64,000 nucleotides of DNA from Streptomyces tsukubensis (GTDB lineage: Bacteria > Actinomycetota > Actinomycetes > Streptomycetales > Streptomycetaceae): positions 372,001 through 436,000 of the forward strand of contig NZ_CP020700.1 in assembly GCF_003932715.1 (NCBI RefSeq). The letters run 5' to 3'. The notes beneath the pieces are model-generated. The model worked only from the letters and a program-made list of their open reading frames with translations, was not told the origin of the DNA and searched no databases. Position numbers and translations under genes: made by a program. This document shows, piece after piece, positions 19,091-27,579 of this stretch (the first letter of the stretch is position 1; each line of letters begins with the position of its first letter).

Positions 19091-19768
19091 TCACCGGGCG
19101 AGGGCGTCCGCGGTGGGAGCGGCCGGTTCACCGAGGCAGGCGGCGGCCGTGCGCCAGGCGCCGGTGACGGCCGCGCGGGTCTGCGCCGTACCCCGGGCGG
19201 GGTCCCGGTCCGGTACGAACGGTGCTCCGATGTGGACGTGCAGCCGGGGGCGGCGCAGCGGTGCGGTGGCCAGGCCCGCGAGTTGCCGGGCCGGGGATCC
19301 GGAGGTGATGCGGCGGGCGCCCGCCTGGCCGACGGGGACGACGGCGGCCCCGGTCAGCGCGGCCAGCCGGGCCGGACCGGTGCGGAAGACGCCCGGGGGC
19401 TCCTCCCCGGCGCCGGGGCGGGCCGCGATGCCGCCCTCGGGGTAGACGAGGACCAGCCGGCCGCGTTCCAGTGCGGCGGCCGCGTCGTCGAGCGCCCGGG
19501 CGGCGCGGCGGTCGTGCCGGTGGACGCGGATATGTCCACCGCGGCGGAGGAGGCTGCCCAGGACGGGTATCCGCCACAGTCCGGCGGCGGCCAGCACCAC
19601 GGGCTCCGCGCCGTGGCGGCGCAGTGCGGCGAGCACCACGGCCGGGTCGGCGAGGGAGGTGTGGTTGGCGACGACGATGCTGCCGGGGGCCAGGACGGCG
19701 GCCGGGTCGGCGGTGACCGAGAGCCTGCCCACGGCGGGCAGCAGAGCACCTGACAGCGGACTGAGCAT
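19091..19768 (-). CDS. 1-acyl-sn-glycerol-3-phosphate acyltransferase-like (PlsC)
   Basis: 225 aa acyltransferase expected to transfer an acyl group to lysophosphatidate or a related lipid at the membrane. Block I NHTSLAD (His36, Asp41) and block III YPEGG (residues 109-113) are present. Short compared with housekeeping PlsC proteins, and without a clear N-terminal membrane anchor. Encoded alone; the GC-rich gap from the LuxR gene holds nothing recognisable. Confidence 0.9.
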   Translation of the reverse strand: MLSPLSGALLPAVGRLSVTADPAAVLAPGSIVVANHTSLADPAVVLAALRRHGAEPVVLAAAGLWRIPVLGSLLRRGGHIRVHRHDRRAARALDDAAAALERGRLVLVYPEGGIAARPGAGEEPPGVFRTGPARLAALTGAAVVPVGQAGARRITSGSPARQLAGLATAPLRRPRLHVHIGAPFVPDRDPARGTAQTRAAVTGAWRTAAACLGEPAAPTADALAR

Positions 19769-19952
19769 GACGGGGGCCTCCGGCCTCGGTGAACGGTGTG
19801 TCCCCCGATCATGCGCGGTGTGCCGGGGCCGCGGCCTGAGTGCGGATACTCAGGGCGGCGGGTGGTCCGTACCCGTATCTGTATCTGCTCTGCATCCCCC
19901 GCGCGGGCAATCCCGCTGCCGGGGTGGGGCGGTGTCCGGTACGGGCCGTCCG

Positions 19953-21167
19953 TCAGTGCGTCGCGATCTCCGCACGTCTGCGGTACAGCCAGAGTCCGGT
20001 GCCGAGGGCGACCACCGTCGCGCAGGCCGCGAAGATCAGTCCCGCGTCCCGTACTCCGAGCGCGACCGCCAGCGCCCCGACCCCGATGACGGGCAGTGAG
20101 ATGCCGGTGTAGGCGACGACGAAGAAGGAGGAGACGGTCGCGGCGCGATGGGCGGGGGGTGCCGCGGCGCTGACGGCCGCGAGTCCGGAACGGAACGCGA
20201 GGCCCTGCCCGAATCCTCCGCACAGCCCTCCGGCGACGAGCAGGGCGAGGGAGCGCACCGCCAGCGAGGCGCCCACCAGCAGCAGTCCGGCGACCAGCAC
20301 GGCGCAGCCCAGCGGCAGTGCGGTGCTCGCCGGGAACCGGCCGGTGACCGACTGCCCCGCGGTGGATGCCAGGAACACGCCGAACACCACGGTTCCGGTG
20401 ATCGCGAGGTTGTGCTCCCCCAGGGTTTCGGCGAGGAAGCTCGGTGCGACGGCGGTGAACAGTCCGAGGAGGGAGAAGCCCGCGAAGGCGGCGACCGCGG
20501 CGGGGACGAAGACGGCCCGCACCGCGGCGGGTACGTACAGGCCCTGCGGCCGGAGCCGGGACCGGGGCCGCGGATCCGCCACGGTCTCGGGCAGGGCGAG
20601 GACCACCGCGCCCGCGAGGGCCAGCAGGACGAGATGGACGAGGAACGGCAGGGTCAGCGGCGCGGGCGCGTACTCGGCGAGGAATCCGGCGATCAGGGGG
20701 CCGCAGCCGAGACCGCCCATATTGGCCGCGGTCGCGGCGAATCCGGCTCGGGAACGGTCCTCGGGGGCGGCCAGTTCCATGACGGTGACGGTGGCGGCTC
20801 CGCTCAGCAGTCCGGCCGAGAGGCCGGAGAACACCCGGCCCGTGTAGAGCAGCGGCAGCCCGTTCTCCAGGAGGAAGCAGACCGCGCTGGCGGCACCGCA
20901 CAGCAGGGCGACGAGCAGGACGGGCCGCCGGCCCGCCCGGTCGGAGTGGTTGCCCGCCAGGAGGAGGGTGAGGATCACACCGACCGCGTAGGTGGCGAAG
21001 ACGAGTGTGACCGTCAGTTCGGAGAAGCCGATCTCCTCGCGGTAGAGGCCGTAGAGCGGGGTGGGCAGGGTCGTCCCGGCCATGCCCACGGCGAAGACCG
21101 CGGCTGCGGCGAGATAGCCGGGGCGGTGCCGCGGAGCGGGCCGGTGACCGGGCGCACGAGGGCTCAT
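19953..21167 (-). CDS. MFS transporter (drug-efflux type)
   Basis: 404-aa inner-membrane protein with about 12 hydrophobic segments. The cytoplasmic loop between TM2 and TM3 carries GNHSDRAGRRPVLL, the DHA1-type motif A. N-terminal 15 residues are basic and cytoplasmic. TATGGT 6 nt before the ATG suggests leaderless transcription, and a CATATG-centred A/T-rich segment (21174-21185) overlaps the promoter. Substrate unknown; drug or metabolite efflux is typical of the family. Confidence 0.9.
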   Translation of the reverse strand: MSPRAPGHRPAPRHRPGYLAAAAVFAVGMAGTTLPTPLYGLYREEIGFSELTVTLVFATYAVGVILTLLLAGNHSDRAGRRPVLLVALLCGAASAVCFLLENGLPLLYTGRVFSGLSAGLLSGAATVTVMELAAPEDRSRAGFAATAANMGGLGCGPLIAGFLAEYAPAPLTLPFLVHLVLLALAGAVVLALPETVADPRPRSRLRPQGLYVPAAVRAVFVPAAVAAFAGFSLLGLFTAVAPSFLAETLGEHNLAITGTVVFGVFLASTAGQSVTGRFPASTALPLGCAVLVAGLLLVGASLAVRSLALLVAGGLCGGFGQGLAFRSGLAAVSAAAPPAHRAATVSSFFVVAYTGISLPVIGVGALAVALGVRDAGLIFAACATVVALGTGLWLYRRRAEIATH

Positions 21168-21173
21168 CCGACT

Positions 21174-21179
21174 ACCATA
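21174..21179 (-). promoter_or_regulatory. -10 element of a leaderless MFS transcript
   Basis: TATGGT on the minus strand, 6 nt before the ATG at 21167, embedded in an unusually A/T-rich patch (to about 21200). Confidence 0.55.
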
Positions 21180-21251
21180 TGATGATTTGTTGGGGTTTTC
21201 CGGGCTTGACGCCGGTCCGTCCGGGGTCGTCGGCCCTATCTCCCCGGGAGC

Positions 21252-22001
21252 CTAGGAGGGCTCCCGGGCCGCTTCGATCCAGCCGTACAGATCGTCCGTG
21301 ACGAATTCGCCGCGCTCCCCGATGTCGTTCGCGGCGTCGTCGGCCGGGAGCCGGTGGACCGTGGTGCGGTCCCGGCCGTGCCGGCGCATGAACAGCCCCG
21401 TACCGCGGCCGTCGTCACCGACGAGGACCCAGTGCGGCGCCCGGCGCTGCATCTCGTGGGCCTCGTTGCGGTCCTTGAGGAGAGCGGGCCCGTAGACGAC
21501 GGTTCCGTCGGGCAGGACGGCGCCGGGGGTCGTCCGCCAGAGCCGGGCGACCGAGGGGTTCGGTCCGTCCCCCAGACCGCAGGCGAGCGCCGTCCACACC
21601 GTCAGGAACCCGGCGAAGGAGTCGGCGAACCGCTCCTCTTCGCCGGTGAAGTGGTCGCGCCGGACGACCGGAAGCTCCGGGCCGTCGCCGGAGCCGAGTT
21701 CGAAGCCGTAGGTGTCGCCGCCGTCGCCCGCCCGGTGGAACCAGAGCCGGTCCCCGCCCTCCCACCCGTCGAGGACGTCGATCGCCCCGATCCAGTGGAG
21801 GGGCGCCACGGTCCCCACCCCGGCCCGGTGGAGACTGCCCTCGCCGTACTCCGCCAGCCACCAGCGGTAGGCCGGGCAGAGCGGTCCGACGACGGACTCC
21901 GCGGCCCGGATCGCGTCTTCCGTCTTGCCCCTGCCCGGCTCGACCGTGATGCCGGGGACCGTGGCGACCAGCTCCCGGAGGAGCGCGAAATCCGGTTGCA
22001 T
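21252..22001 (-). CDS. SMI1/KNR4 family protein
   Basis: 249 aa. The motifs CPAYRWWLAEYGEGSL, then I-DVLDGWEGGDRLWF and YGFEL, match the SMI1/KNR4 fold, widely used as immunity proteins against nuclease or deaminase toxins but also found as standalone scaffold proteins. No polymorphic toxin or secretion gene is adjacent, so an immunity role is only a possibility here. The C-terminal 70 residues are less conserved. Cytoplasmic. Confidence 0.82.
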   Translation of the reverse strand: MQPDFALLRELVATVPGITVEPGRGKTEDAIRAAESVVGPLCPAYRWWLAEYGEGSLHRAGVGTVAPLHWIGAIDVLDGWEGGDRLWFHRAGDGGDTYGFELGSGDGPELPVVRRDHFTGEEERFADSFAGFLTVWTALACGLGDGPNPSVARLWRTTPGAVLPDGTVVYGPALLKDRNEAHEMQRRAPHWVLVGDDGRGTGLFMRRHGRDRTTVHRLPADDAANDIGERGEFVTDDLYGWIEAAREPS

Positions 22002-22103
22002 GGGCGGGAGTCTGCCATACGGGTGATCCCGCCGGGCCCGGGTGCGGTACGGGCCGCGGGCAGGGCGGGCGGGTATTCCCCGGGGCCGGACGGCGCAGCG
22101 TGT

Positions 22104-22109
22104 TAGCGT
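22104..22109 (+). promoter_or_regulatory. Possible -10 element upstream of the GNAT gene
   Basis: TAGCGT preceded by TGT. It would give a leader of about 115 nt before ATG 22234. No good -35 was found. Confidence 0.35.
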
Positions 22110-22233
22110 GGCGGCGCTTCCGCCCGCGACGGCCCGGTCCGCCCCGAATCCACCCGGTTCCGCCGATGGCCCGCCGACCGGTCGCCGCGCATCCGCCCGT
22201 AAGCCCGTAAGCCCTGAGAACGGAATCCCCTAC

Positions 22234-22749
22234 ATGACCGCATGGACCACCCGCCCGGAGACCGCCGACGATATCGCGGCCGTCCGTGAGATCAACCTCG
22301 CCGCGTTCCCGACCGCCTTGGAGGCCGATCTCGTCGAGGCCCTGCGGGCCGATCCGGAGGCGTGGATCGACGGTCTCTCCCTGCTGTCGGTGGCGGAGGG
22401 CGGCCGGGTCGCCGGGCATGCCCTGCTCACCCGCTGCCGGGTCGGGACGGAACCGGCTCTCGCCCTCGCGCCCTGCGCGGTCAGCCCCTCGTACCAGCGG
22501 CAGGGCGCGGGGGCGGCGGCCGTCCGGGCCGCGCTGGACGCCGCCCGGGACCTCGGCGAGAACACCGTCGTGGTCCTCGGACACCCCTCGTACTATCCGC
22601 GGTTCGGCTTCGTCCCGGCCTCCACCCTCGGTATCCGCGCCCCGTTCGAGGTGCCGGACGAGGCGATGATGGCCCTGACCCTCGACCCGGGCCGCCCCGC
22701 GCCGGCCGGAACCGTCCACTACCCGCCGGCCTTCGGGATCGACGAGTAA
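22234..22749 (+). CDS. GNAT N-acetyltransferase
   Basis: 171 aa. The acetyl-CoA binding motif is V-SPSYQRQGAGAAAV (about residues 87-101), followed by VVVLGHPSYYPRFGF, a signature of the YhbS-like GNAT subfamily. Start ATG 22234 is at the N-terminus of the domain; the upstream open frame is not coding-like. Predicted cytoplasmic; acceptor substrate unknown. Stands alone. Confidence 0.9.
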   Translation: MTAWTTRPETADDIAAVREINLAAFPTALEADLVEALRADPEAWIDGLSLLSVAEGGRVAGHALLTRCRVGTEPALALAPCAVSPSYQRQGAGAAAVRAALDAARDLGENTVVVLGHPSYYPRFGFVPASTLGIRAPFEVPDEAMMALTLDPGRPAPAGTVHYPPAFGIDE

Positions 22750-22805
22750 CCAACGAGCAACCGCCGGGTGGTCGACGGGCAGCGCACGGTCCGGTGCCGG
22801 GCCGG

Positions 22806-24089
22806 TCAGCCGGGGGCGGCGGCCGGTACGGGGGCGGTGAGGCGTCCCGTACGGTGCAGGGTGTGCAGGGCCAGGGCACAGAGCAGGCCGAGCGCGGTCA
22901 GCACCGTCCACGGCAGGGCCGGGAGCCCCGCGTCGCGCGCCGTGTCCAAGGCCGCGCCGGTCAGCAGATTGCCTACGGTGATCCCGATTCCGCAGACGGT
23001 GTTGTAGAGACCGTAGTGGGTGGCGACGCGCCGCTCCCCGCCGAGCCGGACGACGGTGTCCATTTCGAAGGGGTACGCGATCATCGTGCCCAGGGCCAGC
23101 AGCAGTGCGGCCAGCACGGGCGGGACGACGGCGAGCGCGGTCCGCCCCGGGCCACCCTCGGGCAGGGGCAGCGCGGTCGCCGCCGCCAGGGGGACGAAGG
23201 CCGCGCCCATGACCAGCAGCCCCAGGACGAGCGCCCGGCCCGGCTCCGTACGCGCCCGGCACCAGTCGGTGACCCGGCGCTGGAACAGGATCGTCGAGAG
23301 CCCGGAGACGGCGAAGAGAAGTGCCACCGACACCGTGCCGGAGGTTCCGTCGCCGCCGAGTCGCCTCACTTCCAGCGGCAGCGCCAGATACACCTGGAAG
23401 GTCAGGACGTAGGAACCGGTCATGGCGGCCGAGAAGAGCAGGAAGGGCCGGTTGGTGAGCACCGTGCGCCATCCTCCGCCGGGATCCTTCCCGGTGGCGG
23501 GCTCGGCCGCGGCGCCCCGCCGGGCGGGCAGCGAGCGGATCTGCACCGCGCTCAGTACGGCGAACACTCCGGCTGCCACCAGGCAGGTCAGCTGGAAGTC
23601 GACGCCCGTCAGGACCATCCCGACCAGGGGGCCGAGCAGAATGCCCGCCTGGTAGAAGACGTTGAAGAGGGCGAACGCCTCCACCCTGCGCTCGCCCGCG
23701 TCCGCCGCGACATAGGCCCGTACCGCGGGGTTGAACAGGGCTCCGGCCAGCCCGGTCGCCGCGGAGGCCGCGAGCAGCGCGGGCAGTGAGTCGACGAATC
23801 CGAGGGCGGCGAAGCCCACGGTCCGCAGCAGACACCCCGCGACGATGAGCGGTTTGTAGCCGTAGCGGTCCGCGAGGGCGCCGCCGACGAGGAACATGCC
23901 CTGCTGGCTGAAGTTGCGGACGCCGAGGACCAGTCCGACGACCCAGCCCGCGAGCCCGAGGGAGCCGGAGAGGTGGACGGCCAGATAGGGCATCAGCATG
24001 TAGAAGCCCAGGTTGATGGTGAACTGGTTGACCATCAGCAGCCGGACGCTGCGTTCGTGGCTCCGGAAGGCACCGAGGGTGCCCGTCAC
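22806..24089 (-). CDS. MFS transporter coupled to a cysteine-synthase-like enzyme
   Basis: 427-aa inner-membrane protein with about 12 hydrophobic segments and a TM2-TM3 loop [15 protein letters not shown]. The GTG start (24089) overlaps the stop of the upstream PLP-enzyme gene in a GTGA junction, so the two are translationally coupled and probably act on one compound: synthesised by the enzyme and exported by this protein, or imported and then processed. No substrate can be named. Confidence 0.9.
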   Translation of the reverse strand: MTGTLGAFRSHERSVRLLMVNQFTINLGFYMLMPYLAVHLSGSLGLAGWVVGLVLGVRNFSQQGMFLVGGALADRYGYKPLIVAGCLLRTVGFAALGFVDSLPALLAASAATGLAGALFNPAVRAYVAADAGERRVEAFALFNVFYQAGILLGPLVGMVLTGVDFQLTCLVAAGVFAVLSAVQIRSLPARRGAAAEPATGKDPGGGWRTVLTNRPFLLFSAAMTGSYVLTFQVYLALPLEVRRLGGDGTSGTVSVALLFAVSGLSTILFQRRVTDWCRARTEPGRALVLGLLVMGAAFVPLAAATALPLPEGGPGRTALAVVPPVLAALLLALGTMIAYPFEMDTVVRLGGERRVATHYGLYNTVCGIGITVGNLLTGAALDTARDAGLPALPWTVLTALGLLCALALHTLHRTGRLTAPVPAAAPG

Positions 24090-25210
24090 CGGTTCGCGCT
24101 CCCGCCGGTGAGGGCGAGCGGGTCGACGACCGTGCCGCAGCGGGTCCAGCGGGTGACCGGCTCGTCGGGCCGTGCCACGACGTCGGGTTCCGCGGCGGGC
24201 GGACTGCCGAGCAGCCCGTTCGCGGCGCAGTAGTCGTCGTCGTAGACGGTGCCGAGATAGCGCTGGGGCCCGTCGGGGAAGACGGCGGCGATCCGGGTGT
24301 GGGGCGACAGGGTGCGGGCCAGCCATCCGGCGACCAGGGCGACCGCGCCGACGCTCCAGCCGCCGGTGGCGTAGTGGGAGGCGGCCAGGGTGCGGCAGGC
24401 CCATACCGCCTCCGCGGGGTTCACCCAGTGGACTTCGGAGAAGTTCGCGTAGGCGACGTTGCGGGGGTAGATGCTGGAGCCCAGTCCGCGCATCAGCCGG
24501 GGTCCGGCCTGCTGTCCGAAGATGGTGGAGCCGACGGTGTCCACGCCGACCAGGCGCAGCCCGGGATAGAGCTGGCGCAGCACCCGGGAGATTCCGGCCG
24601 AATGGCCGCCGGTGCCGACGCTGCAGACCAGGACGTCGACCTGGCCGAGTTCGGCGGCGATCTCCAGGGCGAGGGGGGTGTAGGCGGTGGTGTTGTCGGG
24701 GTTGTTGTACTGGTCGGGGCACCAGGAGCCGGGGTGCTCACCGGTCAGCTGGGCGACCCGGTCGCGGCGGGCCTGCTGCCAGCCGCCGGTGGGGTGCGGT
24801 TCGCGGACCATGTCGACCTCGGCTCCGTAGGCGGTCAGCAGCCGGGTCATGGACGGTTCCAGACCGGGGTCGGTCACCAGGGTGACCGGGTGGCCGTAGA
24901 CGAGGCCGGCGAGGGCGAGTCCGAGACCGAGGGTGCCGCTGGTGGACTCGATGATCCGGCCGCCGGGGCGCAGCTCGCCCCGGGCATGTGCGCGTTCGAC
25001 CATGTAGAGCCCCGGCCGGTCCTTGATGCCGCCGGGGTTGAAGCCCTCCAGCTTGGCCCAGAAGCCGCGGTCGCCGGTGGTGAAGGGCTCGGTGACCCGC
25101 AGAAGAGGGGTGTTGCCGACCAGCCCGGAGAGTGCGGTGCGGGCGGCGGGGCCGGAGTGTGCAGCGGTACGGGTGGGGCGGCTGGTGCCGAAGGGCGGGG
25201 AGGTGGTCAT
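24086..25210 (-). CDS. PLP-dependent cysteine-synthase-family enzyme
   Basis: 374 aa, fold-type II PLP enzyme. The Schiff-base lysine is Lys63 in [10 protein letters not shown]; the substrate-binding loop reads STSGTLG rather than the TSGNTG of O-acetylserine sulfhydrylase, and the phosphate cup is VGTGGHSAG. These changes, and coupling to an exporter, suggest a beta-replacement or elimination enzyme making a special amino acid (such as diaminopropionate-type precursors) rather than housekeeping CysK. First gene of a two-gene operon. A desulfhydrase-type role is also possible. Confidence 0.87.
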   Translation of the reverse strand: MTTSPPFGTSRPTRTAAHSGPAARTALSGLVGNTPLLRVTEPFTTGDRGFWAKLEGFNPGGIKDRPGLYMVERAHARGELRPGGRIIESTSGTLGLGLALAGLVYGHPVTLVTDPGLEPSMTRLLTAYGAEVDMVREPHPTGGWQQARRDRVAQLTGEHPGSWCPDQYNNPDNTTAYTPLALEIAAELGQVDVLVCSVGTGGHSAGISRVLRQLYPGLRLVGVDTVGSTIFGQQAGPRLMRGLGSSIYPRNVAYANFSEVHWVNPAEAVWACRTLAASHYATGGWSVGAVALVAGWLARTLSPHTRIAAVFPDGPQRYLGTVYDDDYCAANGLLGSPPAAEPDVVARPDEPVTRWTRCGTVVDPLALTGGSANR

Positions 25211-25661
25211 CGTTGTGTGCTCTCGTTCGTCGAACCACGGGGGTTACGGGCGCTGCGGGCACCCCGGCGGGCCGGCGGCCGCGGGTGCATGCCGACCGGT
25301 GTTCGGGAAACCGGTGACGGGCATGCGGGAGCGGCAGGCGGAGACGGGCCGGGGAGACGCGAAACGGACGGGCTGCGCGGCGGCTGCCACCATGGGCAGC
25401 GCTTTCCGGCAGAGGAAACCGGCAGGGGGAATCACCGAGGAAAGGGAAGAGGTTTTTCCACCTGGCGGCGAATCTTTATCGGCAGTGGGCGGTTCGATAC
25501 TTCGGCAGTGCAATTCCCGTTGTTCGCCGGTGATTTCGGGCAGGGCCGAACCATCACGGTCGAAAGGGGAATCCGGGCGCGTTGCACCGTATCGCCGACT
25601 GCGCGAAAAGGGCGGAGGGAAAAGGAGGGCGGGCCGGGACGTCAGTGGGCCCGGACAAGTC
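25211..25661. other. Intergenic leader region, no gene recognised
   Basis: About 450 nt between the PLP-enzyme start and the DUF6153-like stop. Positions 25400-25620 are less G+C-rich than the surroundings and should hold the PLP-operon promoter. Short open frames exist but lack coding-like third positions; no riboswitch was recognised. Confidence 0.4.
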
Positions 25662-26141
25662 CTAGATCCGCAGGATGCCCGTCACGGGAGCGCAGCGGGG
25701 TGCGGCGGCGCGGTCGTCGATGCTGTCGCCTGCGACGGCGCGCGTGGTCCGGGCGGTGACGGCGCCGGGCGGCGGTGGGCCCGAACCAGGCCCGGCCGTA
25801 CCGCTGTTGAGCTGCGGCTGGCCGGGCATGCACCGCTCGGCGGGGTGGGCCGAACCGTCGGAATGCGCGGAGAGACCGGCGTGCGCACCGAAGGGGACCG
25901 CGGCCGGTCGGGGTGCCAGGGGGGCCGCAGTCGCGGCGCGTTCCACTGTCGCCGCGGGTGGGAAGTGGCCGGGGGTATCCGCCGTGGCGGCGGCACCGGC
26001 GATATGCGCGAAGGGGCTTTCCCGGTTCACTCCATGGGTGAACACCAGCCCGAGGACAAGGAGTGCGAGCCACACCAGATGCCACGGTCCCCGTAATTCC
26101 GAGGACCGCGGCATACCAATGGCGGGCCGCTCCGTAATCAT
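25662..26141 (-). CDS. Small membrane-anchored protein, DUF6153-like
   Basis: 159 aa. One hydrophobic segment (residues about 20-38, HLVWLALLVLGLVFTHGV) is followed by an Ala/Pro/His-rich extracytoplasmic region ending in a conserved-looking CMPGQPQ block. This layout resembles the DUF6153 family of streptomycetes; the assignment is from memory. No metal motif is certain. TATGAT 6 nt before the ATG gives a near-perfect leaderless promoter. Confidence 0.65.
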   Translation of the reverse strand: MITERPAIGMPRSSELRGPWHLVWLALLVLGLVFTHGVNRESPFAHIAGAAATADTPGHFPPAATVERAATAAPLAPRPAAVPFGAHAGLSAHSDGSAHPAERCMPGQPQLNSGTAGPGSGPPPPGAVTARTTRAVAGDSIDDRAAAPRCAPVTGILRI

Positions 26142-26147
26142 GCCGTG

Positions 26148-26153
26148 ATCATA
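26148..26153 (-). promoter_or_regulatory. -10 element TATGAT, leaderless
   Basis: Minus-strand TATGAT, 6 nt before ATG 26141; the best -10 match in the window. TTGCGC lies 19 nt further upstream as a possible -35. Confidence 0.65.
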
Positions 26154-26556
26154 ACCGCTTCTCCGGCGACAAGCGCAACTCGCACTTCCCGATCCGGCCG
26201 TGCATGGCCGTAATCATTCCCTGCGCGTCGGCGCGGCTTCACCATCGACGGAAACCCGGCCCGCCGGGTCCGGCAGGTCCGGCGGTGTCGGCGGAGTCGG
26301 TTCCGGGGCGGCGGGCGGACGCAACGTCGTCGCAACCTCCCGGTGGGTTCACTGGCCGCTCGTCCGGCAGCCGGTACCTGCCGGGGAAGGAACACGGCCC
26401 CGGCGGGCGCAGTTCCGCTCCGGGCGGACAGCGCCAGGGGATGGTGCGAGTCGGCGGCCGCCCACCACCTCCGGGCGGCCGCCGTCACCGGGCCGGGCTC
26501 CCGGAGCGGAGTCGGCGCCGCTCCGGGACCCGGTCCGGGCCCTGCCCACTGCCCTG
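26154..26556. other. Intergenic, nothing recognised
   Basis: About 400 nt of GC-rich sequence between two small minus-strand genes. Open frames on both strands have no coding-like codon bias; no hairpin or repeat stood out. Confidence 0.4.
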
Positions 26557-26751
26557 TTACGGCTGAAGGCCGCTCACGACCTCCGCCGTCGCCGCGACGC
26601 CCTCGTGGATCGTGGGCGCCATGCTGGTGCCCGCGAGGAAGAAGCCGAGCAGGGCGCAGACGATGGCGTGGGAGAACTTCAACCCGCCGTTGCGCAGGAA
26701 GACCACTGCCAGGATCACCAGAAGCAGCAGCACCGACATCGAGACGACCAT
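26557..26751 (-). CDS. Small two-helix membrane protein (hypothetical)
   Basis: 64 aa. Two hydrophobic helices: residues 4-20 (SMSVLLLLVILAVVFL) and about 28-46 (AIVCALLGFFLAGTSMAP), joined by a short basic turn. AGGAGG ends 6 nt before ATG 26751, which is why this start is preferred over the overlapping GTG and TTG. Similar small proteins are, from memory, common in Streptomyces chromosomes and near spread genes of conjugative elements, but no such element is present here. Function unknown. Confidence 0.7.
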   Translation of the reverse strand: MVVSMSVLLLLVILAVVFLRNGGLKFSHAIVCALLGFFLAGTSMAPTIHEGVAATAEVVSGLQP

Positions 26752-26883
26752 CACCAACCTCCTCCGCCGCGCCCAATTTGCGGCTTTCGTCGGCCAGTCT
26801 GGCGTAGCGAAGGGTCCGTACAGCCTTCCGGCGTGTCCGCCGGACGGGTGGTTGGGCGGCCGGAGCGGAGTTACCGGCGGAGT

Positions 26884-27579
26884 TCAGACGCCCGTCGGGC
26901 GCTGAGCACCGCGAGCGGCACCGGCCGGAGCCACCTCGTCCCAGTGCACGGTCCGGTCGCACCAGCGCTCCAGCAGCACCCTGTCGTGTCCGACGGCCAG
27001 CAGACCGGCACCGGTCCCGCGGCGGTAGGTTTCGACGACCGCCACCAGCGCGGCGGTGGTCGACGCGTCGAGCATCGCGGTCATCTCGTCGCAGACCAGC
27101 CACCGGGGGCGGAGCACGAGGGCGCGGGCCAGACACGCCCGCTGCAACTGTCCGTCGCTCACCTCGTGCGGACGGCGGCGCAGCAGATCGTCCGTCAGCC
27201 CCACCTCGGCGGCCAGTTCCGCGGTGCGGCCCGCCGCCTCGGCCCGGCGGCCGGTCGCCCGCAGCGGCTCAGCGATCAGGTCCTGGAGGGTCAGCCGGGG
27301 ATCGGCGGAGAGCCGGGGCTGCTGGAACACGACGCCGATCGCGGTGCGCAGTTCGCGCGGGGCGCCGTACCGCCAGCCCCGGACGGGCACGCCGTCGACG
27401 ACGACCCCGCCGGACCAGGGCCGGTGCAGCAGCGCGGCGACCCGGGCGAGGGTGGACTTTCCGCAGCCGCTCGGGCCCAGCAGCCCGACGGCCTCGCCGG
27501 GCGCGAGGGTGAGCGACACATCACGGACGACCGCGACACCCCGCTCGTACCCCGCGGTGACCGAGGTCAGTTCAAGCAC
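26884..27579 (-). CDS. Oligopeptide/nickel-type ABC transporter ATPase (F subunit)
   Basis: 231 aa nucleotide-binding subunit. Walker A GPSGCGKST (about residues 35-43), Walker B RWLVCDE, H-loop VGHD. The ABC signature, normally LSGGQ, reads VSDGQ, a notable divergence, and the protein lacks the C-terminal oligopeptide-specific extension, so it is short (DppF is usually over 300 aa). GTG start overlaps the D-subunit stop by 8 nt. Last gene of the operon 30721-26884. Confidence 0.9.
   Translation of the reverse strand: MLELTSVTAGYERGVAVVRDVSLTLAPGEAVGLLGPSGCGKSTLARVAALLHRPWSGGVVVDGVPVRGWRYGAPRELRTAIGVVFQQPRLSADPRLTLQDLIAEPLRATGRRAEAAGRTAELAAEVGLTDDLLRRRPHEVSDGQLQRACLARALVLRPRWLVCDEMTAMLDASTTAALVAVVETYRRGTGAGLLAVGHDRVLLERWCDRTVHWDEVAPAGAARGAQRPTGV

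Noticed and set aside
21252..22001. Toxin-immunity locus around SMI1/KNR4
   Set aside because: No toxin, secretion or repeat-rich neighbour was found.
25244..25513. Possible Cys leader peptide for the PLP-enzyme operon
   Set aside because: Cys residues are dispersed, no stop and hairpin arrangement, and codon use is unlike the clear leader at 34435.
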